Assembly: GCA_047602365.1 (NCBI GenBank)
Contig: JASGHM010000002.1
Coordinates: 1,426,001-1,490,000, forward strand
DNA: 64,000 bases
Origin: Piscinibacter sp047602365
Lineage (GTDB): Bacteria; Pseudomonadota; Gammaproteobacteria; Burkholderiales; Burkholderiaceae_C
Reading direction: 5' to 3'
The notes under the pieces are model-generated. The model was not told where the DNA came from. It did no database searches and saw only the letters and a list, made by a program, of their open reading frames with translations. Below, piece after piece: positions 57,891-64,000 of this stretch. Each line of letters opens with the position of its first letter. The stretch's first letter is position 1. The translations under genes and the position numbers were made by a program.

Positions 57891-59180
57891 ATGCACCCTG
57901 CTTCCCTTCTTCCGCCCGGCTACTTCAGCGCCGGCGTCGCCCAGACCGACCCCGTGATCGCGCAGGCGATCGAGCGCGAGAAGGCGCGCACGCGCGGCGT
58001 GATCGAGCTGATCGCCTCCGAGAACATCGTCAGCCGCGCGGTGCTCGACGTGCAGGGCTCGATCCTGACCAACAAGACCGTCGAGGGTTACCCCGGCAAG
58101 CGCTACCACGCCGGCGCGGTGAACGTCGACGTCGTCGAGGCCACCGCCATCGAGCGCGCCTGCCAGCTGTTCGGCTGCCGCTTCGCCAACGTGCAGCCGC
58201 ATTCGGGCAGCCAGGCCAACCACGCCGTGCTGCACGCCGTCGCCGAGCCGGGCGACACCATCCTGGCGATGGACCTCAACGCCGGCGGCCACCTGAGCCA
58301 TGGCGCGGCGGCCAACTTCAGCGGCAAGTGGTTCAAGGTGGTGAACTACGGCGTGCGCGGCAGCGACGGCCTGATCGACTACGACGAGGTGATCGCCCTG
58401 GCGCGCCGCCACCAGCCGAAGCTGGTCATCGCCGGCGGCTCGGCCTACGCGCGCGCACTCGACTTCACCGCCTTCCGGCGCGCGGCGGACGCCGGCGGCG
58501 CGCGGCTGCTGGTCGACATGGCGCACTTCGCCGGCCTGGTCGCCGGCGGCGCGCACGAGTCGCCCTTCCCCCATGCCGACATCGTCACGACGACCACCTA
58601 CAAGTCGCTGCGCGGCCCGCGCGGCGCCATCGTGCTGTGGAACGACGAGACCTTGCGCAAGCGCATCAACCAGGCCGTCTTCCCGGGGCTGCAGGGCACG
58701 CCGTCGCTGCAGATCGTCGCCGCCAAGGCGGTGGCGCTGGGCGAGGCGCTGCGGCCCGAATTCGCCCGCTACGCCGCCGCGGTGCTGGCCAACGCACGCG
58801 CGCTCGCCGCACGGTTGCAGCGCCATGGCTTCGACCTGGTCGGCGGCGGCACCGACACACCGCTGATGCTGGTCGACCTGCGCGCCAAGGGCCTGACCGG
58901 TGCGCCGGCCGCACAAAGCCTCGAGCGCGCCGGACTGATCGCCAACATGAACCCGATCCCGTCGGACAGCGCCGACCTGAAGGTCATGTCGGGCCTGCGC
59001 TTCGGCGTCTCCGGCGCGACGACACGCGGTCTCGGCGTCGCCGAGTTCGAGGCCATCGGCGACCTGGTCGCGCAGTTGCTCGACGGCCTGCGTACCCACC
59101 CCGCCGACAACGGTGAAGCCGAAGCGAAGGTGCGCGCCAGCGTCGGCGAGATCGCGGCGCGCTTCCCGACCTACGACTGA
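57891..59180 (+). CDS. Serine hydroxymethyltransferase paralogue with altered active-site residues
   Basis: PLP fold-type I enzyme of the GlyA family, 429 aa, intact in length and core motifs (ELIASENIVSRAV, NVQPHSGSQANHAV, VDMAHFAGLVAGG). The PLP lysine is Lys 238 in TTTTYKSLRGPRG. By alignment in mind with E. coli GlyA, three residues near the substrate differ: Tyr55 is Thr 63, Tyr65 is His 73, and His228 is Tyr 237. This suggests a specialised member (for example acting on an alpha-methyl or other beta-hydroxy amino acid) rather than the housekeeping enzyme. It is followed by a sigma-54 activator and a TauD-type dioxygenase. Confidence 0.85.
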   Translation: MHPASLLPPGYFSAGVAQTDPVIAQAIEREKARTRGVIELIASENIVSRAVLDVQGSILTNKTVEGYPGKRYHAGAVNVDVVEATAIERACQLFGCRFANVQPHSGSQANHAVLHAVAEPGDTILAMDLNAGGHLSHGAAANFSGKWFKVVNYGVRGSDGLIDYDEVIALARRHQPKLVIAGGSAYARALDFTAFRRAADAGGARLLVDMAHFAGLVAGGAHESPFPHADIVTTTTYKSLRGPRGAIVLWNDETLRKRINQAVFPGLQGTPSLQIVAAKAVALGEALRPEFARYAAAVLANARALAARLQRHGFDLVGGGTDTPLMLVDLRAKGLTGAPAAQSLERAGLIANMNPIPSDSADLKVMSGLRFGVSGATTRGLGVAEFEAIGDLVAQLLDGLRTHPADNGEAEAKVRASVGEIAARFPTYD

Positions 59181-59211
59181 AGCGGTGGGCAGCGAGCGGC
59201 GTGCGGCACGC

Positions 59212-59231
59212 TGCTCATAAGCAAATGAGCA
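59212..59231. promoter_or_regulatory. 7-bp inverted repeat upstream of the sigma-54 activator gene
   Basis: TGCTCAT-AAGCAA-ATGAGCA, a perfect 7-bp dyad with a 6-base spacer, in the 118 bases between the glyA-like stop and the activator start. The dimension suits an activator binding site; there is no T-run to make it a terminator. A clear -24/-12 element was not found nearby. Confidence 0.4.
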
Positions 59232-59298
59232 ACGCTGCGTTCACGGACCGCAGGCGCGGGCCTAAGGTGCGGAGCTCGTTCCCACCTGCCCCGCGCCC

Positions 59299-60363
<1,065 letters not shown>

Positions 60364-60451
60364 TCCGACGCCCGGCCCATGCCGCGATCGAACGCCGCCC
60401 GCTGCTATCCCTGGGCATTGCAACTGGCCCCACCGTCCCGAAAGGAACTCC

Positions 60452-61399
60452 ATGAGCACCGTGAAAGCCCTGCCGGCGATCGAGCCGATCACCATCGCCG
60501 GCCGCTACCAGCACATCCGCCCGCAGCCGCAGCAGCCCAACTTCGCAGCGCACATCGAGGGCGTGGACCTGACACGCCCGCTGCCGGCCGAAGTGACGCG
60601 TGAGCTGCGCCAGGCGCTGCTCGACTTCGAGGTGATCTTCCTGCCGCCGCAGGCGATCACGCTCGACCAGCATGTCGCGCTGGCCGAGGTTTTCGGCCCG
60701 GTCGCGCCGGGCGCCTTCTTTCCGCGCAAGGACGGCCACCCGCTGGTCGAGGTGATCGCCTTCGACGAGCAGCACCCGCCCGAGGTCAACATCTGGCACA
60801 GCGACCTGACCTGGCTGCCCGAGCCGCCCAACGGCACGGTGATCCAGATCGTCGAGCCGCCGCCGCACGGCGGCGGCACCACCTGGGCCAGCCTGTCGCG
60901 CGCGTACGCCGCACTGTCGCCCGGGCTGCAGCAGCACCTGGCCAGCCTGACCGCGACGCACACCTGGGAGATCAGCGGCTGGCGCGAGGCGGTCGAGAAG
61001 ATCGGCGGCGACGACGCGCTGCTGCAGGCGCTGAAGAAGTACAAGCCGGTGCAGCACCCGGTGGTGCGCAGACACCCCGAATCGGGCCGCGACGTGCTGT
61101 TCGTCAACGAGAACTTCACCCGCCACATCGACGGCGTGCACTTCCGCGAGAGCCGTGGCCTGCTCGAGTTCCTGCGCGAGTGGATCGTGCAGCCGGAGTT
61201 CACCTACACGCACAAGTGGCAGAAGAACGCCATCGCGATCTGGGACAACCGCAGCACACAACACTACGCGCTGGCCGACTACTGGCCACAGCGGCGGGTC
61301 AACCACCGCGTGACCTTCAACAGCGCCGGTGCCGCGGCGACGCAGACCAGCAGCTACCACAGCATCGCCGGACAGCCGGCCGAGACTGCGGCCGCCTGA
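60452..61399 (+). CDS. TauD/TfdA-family 2-oxoglutarate/Fe(II) dioxygenase
   Basis: Dioxygenase of 315 aa with the iron ligands His 116 and Asp 118 (WHSDLTW) and His 271 (RSTQHYALADY), with a downstream Arg for 2-oxoglutarate. Members cleave taurine, alkyl sulfates or phenoxy acids, releasing sulfite or a phenol. AAAGGA precedes the ATG at 60452. It lies 88 bases after the sigma-54 activator gene, which may regulate it. The exact substrate is unknown. Confidence 0.9.
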   Translation: MSTVKALPAIEPITIAGRYQHIRPQPQQPNFAAHIEGVDLTRPLPAEVTRELRQALLDFEVIFLPPQAITLDQHVALAEVFGPVAPGAFFPRKDGHPLVEVIAFDEQHPPEVNIWHSDLTWLPEPPNGTVIQIVEPPPHGGGTTWASLSRAYAALSPGLQQHLASLTATHTWEISGWREAVEKIGGDDALLQALKKYKPVQHPVVRRHPESGRDVLFVNENFTRHIDGVHFRESRGLLEFLREWIVQPEFTYTHKWQKNAIAIWDNRSTQHYALADYWPQRRVNHRVTFNSAGAAATQTSSYHSIAGQPAETAAA

Positions 61400-61511
61400 A
61401 CCTCGGTGCTCGCGACGGCGTCTTGTGGCGCCGCTCGCGGACCGGCGAGCCGCGACGCAGTTCCGCCAGGCGTGCCGATTGGAGCGGCCTGTCGAAAGGA
61501 ACGAAGAGGCA

Positions 61512-61542
61512 TTGACCTTCCCATCGTGGCAAGGTCGACACT
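61512..61542 (+). promoter_or_regulatory. CueR-type (MerR-family) copper promoter
   Basis: -35 TTGACC (61512-61517), 19-base spacer, -10-like GACACT (61537-61542). The spacer region contains the dyad GACCTTCC...GCAAGGTC (61514-61521 and 61529-61536), which closely follows the copper-operator pattern ACCTTCC-N7-GGAAGGT. It lies 30 bases before the copZ-like gene. The cueR gene itself is not in the window. Confidence 0.8.
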
Positions 61543-61572
61543 GTCTGCATCACCCCTTCCGAGGAGCAGACG

Positions 61573-61833
61573 ATGCAAGCCTTCCGCGTTGACGACATGA
61601 GCTGCGGCCACTGCGTCAGCACCATCACCCGGGCCCTCAAGGCCGCCGACAGGAACGCCCGCGTGACCATCGACCTGGCACAACGCCTGGTCGTGGTGGA
61701 GCCGACCGAGGCGGACGCGCGGGAGCTGAGCGACGCCATCACCGAGGCCGGCTACACGCCGGTGCCGGTGCAGGCGACGCCGCTGCCCGCGAAACCGGCC
61801 AAGGCCGGCGGCTGCTGCGGTTGCTGCGGCTGA
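61573..61833 (+). CDS. CopZ-like heavy-metal-associated (HMA) chaperone
   Basis: Copper-chaperone-type HMA domain protein, 86 aa. The metal site is CGHC in DDMSCGHCVSTITRAL. The C-terminal tail GGCCGCCG adds four cysteines, an extension not found in most CopZ proteins and likely a second metal site. It is preceded by the CueR-type promoter and followed by the lipoprotein and ATPase genes. Confidence 0.9.
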   Translation: MQAFRVDDMSCGHCVSTITRALKAADRNARVTIDLAQRLVVVEPTEADARELSDAITEAGYTPVPVQATPLPAKPAKAGGCCGCCG

Positions 61834-61949
61834 CGGACGCCCATGCCGGGTGCATGGGCTCGGCATGGGTCGCGTGCTGGCTTGAGCCGCATCAAGCACC
61901 ACCGCGACATCCGCACCCATGCTCGCCAGTTCATATGACGGAGGTCCGC

Positions 61950-62342
61950 ATGAAGATCGCTCTCGCCACCCTGGGCGCTTCGCTCGCGCTCGCAGGTTGT
62001 GCCACCGGCCCGAAGGAAGAAGACCACGCCGCGCATCACCCGCCGGGTGCTGCCGCGGCCGCGTCGGCCAGTCCCACGCCGGGGCAGATGGACACGATGA
62101 TGAAGTCGATGCAGGAGATGCACGACAAGATGATGGCCGCCAAGACGCCGGAGGAGCGCGCCCGGCTGATGCAGGAGCACATGAAGCTGATGCAGGATGG
62201 CATGGCCATGATGGGCCGCATGCACGGCGGCAAGGGCGGCATGGGCGGCGGCATGTCGATGAGCCCTGACACGATGGGCAAGCGCATGGACATGATGGAA
62301 ATGATGATGCAGATGATGATGGACCGCGAGGCGGCCAAGTGA
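61950..62342 (+). CDS. Met/His-rich lipoprotein, probable copper-binding
   Basis: Lipoprotein of 130 aa. The signal peptide ends in the lipobox LAGC (lipidated Cys 17); residue 18 is Ala, not Asp, so outer-membrane sorting is likely. The mature part is rich in Met and His (EDHAAHH, MQEHMKLMQDGMAMMGRMHG, MDMMEMMMQMMMDRE), as in periplasmic Cu(I)-binding proteins. GGAGG lies at 61941. Its stop overlaps the GTG start of the ATPase gene. Confidence 0.82.
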   Translation: MKIALATLGASLALAGCATGPKEEDHAAHHPPGAAAAASASPTPGQMDTMMKSMQEMHDKMMAAKTPEERARLMQEHMKLMQDGMAMMGRMHGGKGGMGGGMSMSPDTMGKRMDMMEMMMQMMMDREAAK

Positions 62343-64000
62343 CGGGCGCGACGCCCGATCCCGGCCTGGCCATGCACGATCACTCGAAACATAGCCACCA
62401 CGACCACGGCCGGCCCGCGCATGCCGCGGCAGGCCGAGTGGCGGCGCCGGCCGGCGATCCGGGCCAGGTCGAGTACACCTGCCCGATGCACCCGCAGGTG
62501 CGCCAGAGGGGGCCTGGCCACTGCCCCATCTGCGGCATGGCGCTGGAACCCGTGCTGGCGACGGCCGAGCAAGGCGAGAGTGCCGAGCTGCGCGACATGA
62601 CGCGGCGGCTCTGGATCGGCACCGCGCTGGCGCTGCCGGTGTTCGCGCTCGAGATGGGCGGCCACCTGTTCGACATCCACCATCTCGTTGCGCCGCAGAT
62701 GTCGAACTGGCTTCAGCTGCTGCTGGGCACGCCGGTCGTGCTGTGGGCCGGCTGGCCCTTCTTCACCCGCGCGGTCGCGTCGGTGAAGAACCGCAGCCTG
62801 AACATGTTCTCGCTGATCGCGCTGGGCACCGGTGCGGCCTGGCTGTACAGCATCGTCGCAACGCTGCTGCCCGGCCTGTTCCCACCCGCGCTGCGCGGGC
62901 CGGATGGTGCGGTGGCGGTCTACTTCGAGGCCGCTGCCGTCATCACGGTGCTGGTGCTGCTCGGCCAGGTGCTCGAGCTGCGCGCGCGGGAGAAGACCTC
63001 GGGGGCCATCAAGGCGCTGCTCGGCCTGGCGCCGAAGACCGCCGTCAAGGTCGACGCCGATGGCAGGGACGAGACGGTCCCGGTCGACACCATCCAGGTC
63101 GGCGACCTGCTGCGCGTGCGCCCCGGCGAGAAGGTGCCGGTCGACGGTGAACTCAGCGAAGGCAAGGGCAACGTCGACGAGTCGATGGTGAGCGGCGAGC
63201 CGATCCCGGTGGCCAAGGCGGTCGGCTCCAAGGTGACGGCCGGCACGCTGAACCAGACCGGCGGCTTCGTGATGCGCGCCGAGAAGGTCGGCGCCGACAC
63301 CCTGCTGGCGCAGATCGTCCACATGGTCGCCGCCGCCCAGCGCAGCCGCGCGCCGATCCAGCGCATGGCCGACCAGGTCGCGGGCTGGTTCGTGCCGGCG
63401 GTCATCCTCGTCGCCGCGCTGACCTTCGTGGCCTGGCTGGTCTGGGGGCCGACACCCGCGTTCAGCTACGCGCTGGTCACCGCGGTCGCCGTGCTCATCA
63501 TCGCCTGCCCCTGTGCGCTGGGCCTGGCGACGCCGATGTCCATCATGGTCGGCGTCGGCAAGGGTGCCCAGCACGGCGTGCTGATCCGCGACGCCGAGGC
63601 GCTGGAGAAGATGGAGAAGGTCGACACGCTGGTGGTCGACAAGACCGGCACGCTGACCGAAGGCCGACCGAAGGTCGTGCACATCGAAGCCGCGCCCGGC
63701 TTCGCGGCGGACGAGGTGCTGCGCAAGCTCGCCAGCGTGGAGCGGGCCAGTGAACACCCGCTGGCGATGGCGATCGTGATGGACGCGCAGGCGCACGGGC
63801 TGGCGCTGGCGCCGGTCAGCGACTTCGACTCGCCGGTCGGCCAGGGCGTGATCGGCAGCGTCGAAGGTCAGGCCGTCGTCTCGGGCAGTGCCCGGTTTCT
63901 GGCCGAGCAGGGCCTCGACAGCGGCAGCCTTGCCGGGTCGGCCGAACTGCAACGCGCCCGGGCAGCGACGGTCATCTTCGTGGGCATCGGCGGCAGGCTG
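62339..64000 (+). CDS. copA: Copper-translocating P1B-type ATPase (CopA type), partial
   Basis: Cu(I) efflux ATPase, about 554 residues visible, cut by the window end. A His-rich lead (HDHSKHSHHDHG) is followed by the heavy-metal-binding motif YTCPMHPQV...CPICGMALEP, membrane helices, the TGE loop (VSGEPIPV), CPC in IIACPCALGLATPM, DKTGTLTEG and the SEHPLA locus. An HMA domain at the N-terminus is absent. The GTG 62339 overlaps the upstream stop (GTGA) and has GAGG upstream; ATG 62372 is an alternative. Confidence 0.92.
   Translation, partial: MTGATPDPGLAMHDHSKHSHHDHGRPAHAAAGRVAAPAGDPGQVEYTCPMHPQVRQRGPGHCPICGMALEPVLATAEQGESAELRDMTRRLWIGTALALPVFALEMGGHLFDIHHLVAPQMSNWLQLLLGTPVVLWAGWPFFTRAVASVKNRSLNMFSLIALGTGAAWLYSIVATLLPGLFPPALRGPDGAVAVYFEAAAVITVLVLLGQVLELRAREKTSGAIKALLGLAPKTAVKVDADGRDETVPVDTIQVGDLLRVRPGEKVPVDGELSEGKGNVDESMVSGEPIPVAKAVGSKVTAGTLNQTGGFVMRAEKVGADTLLAQIVHMVAAAQRSRAPIQRMADQVAGWFVPAVILVAALTFVAWLVWGPTPAFSYALVTAVAVLIIACPCALGLATPMSIMVGVGKGAQHGVLIRDAEALEKMEKVDTLVVDKTGTLTEGRPKVVHIEAAPGFAADEVLRKLASVERASEHPLAMAIVMDAQAHGLALAPVSDFDSPVGQGVIGSVEGQAVVSGSARFLAEQGLDSGSLAGSAELQRARAATVIFVGIGGRL

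Noticed and set aside
60400..60451. Sigma-54 -24/-12 promoter before the TauD-type gene
   Set aside because: Candidate GG...GC pairs near 60340-60440 do not have the required 10-base spacing.
61950..62342. Met/His codon repeats in the lipoprotein gene as a tandem DNA repeat
   Set aside because: The repeats are at the level of amino-acid composition; the DNA units differ in length and sequence.
62036..63952. 638-codon minus-strand frame opposite the lipoprotein and copA
   Set aside because: Shadow of copA; it crosses two real genes and has no ribosome site or domain.

Overview
The window is about 70% GC, densely packed, and has strong GC-rich third codon positions. The gene content (Bug/TctC receptors, tctCBA transporters, a Burkholderiales-type porin, an L-isoaspartyl methyltransferase-like gene, rhodanese and tolC next to LPS genes, an imuA-imuB cassette, a DUF2917-like gene) points to a chromosomal segment of a betaproteobacterium, order Burkholderiales, probably close to Rubrivivax, Methylibium, Leptothrix or Ideonella. 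That placement is an inference from gene families; no rRNA is present.

Layout. 1-12.2 kb: tail of a SPINDLY-type glycosyltransferase, uppP, then two efflux systems transcribed apart from a shared control region. Leftward is a MacA/MacB-type export operon with split ATPase and permease; rightward is a TetR regulator, an RND adaptor and an RND pump whose gene carries a +1 frameshift. A methyltransferase-rhodanese-tolC operon follows. 12.2-18.1 kb: a membrane-anchored hypothetical, a DUF2061 protein, aroQ, and a tightly overlapping operon for LPS core assembly (phosphomannomutase, waaC, waaA). 18.1-25.1 kb: a TSUP permease, a DUF2917-like gene, a MocR regulator, the SOS-controlled imuA-imuB cassette with a perfect LexA box, a MarR-GNAT fusion with its own palindromic operator, and a YchJ protein. 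25.2-33.1 kb: a pyruvate:ferredoxin oxidoreductase operon with an FAD/Fe-S partner, a RarD permease, and the rubrerythrin / Fe-S reductase / DUF3501 cluster.

34.2-50.3 kb reads as an acquired island. It starts at a tRNA-Ala(CGC) gene followed by a terminator and a 40-codon integrase N-terminal remnant, and it ends at a degraded FtsK-type translocase fragment next to a P-type ATPase. Its core is a tricarboxylate module: porin and TctA, TctB, TctC on one strand, a double-HTH GntR regulator and an orphan Bug receptor, then a five-gene rightward operon (AcnD-type aconitase, beta-propeller lactonase, PrpF, a solute-binding protein without signal peptide, a hotdog thioesterase). Uptake and aconitase/PrpF chemistry plausibly work together on a citrate-, aconitate- or methylcitrate-like acid. 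This is the best candidate in the window for an undescribed pathway.

50.3-64 kb: a Zn/Cd/Pb P-type ATPase with a divergent MerR regulator and a MerR-type operator, small enzyme genes, a LysE exporter, a winged-helix/NB-ARC regulator gene with a frameshift, a serine hydroxymethyltransferase paralogue with altered active-site residues, a sigma-54 activator without sensor domain, a TauD-type dioxygenase, and a copper cluster (CopZ-like chaperone behind a CueR-type promoter, Met/His-rich lipoprotein, CopA-type ATPase cut by the window end). No CRISPR array, rRNA or intact insertion sequence was seen.
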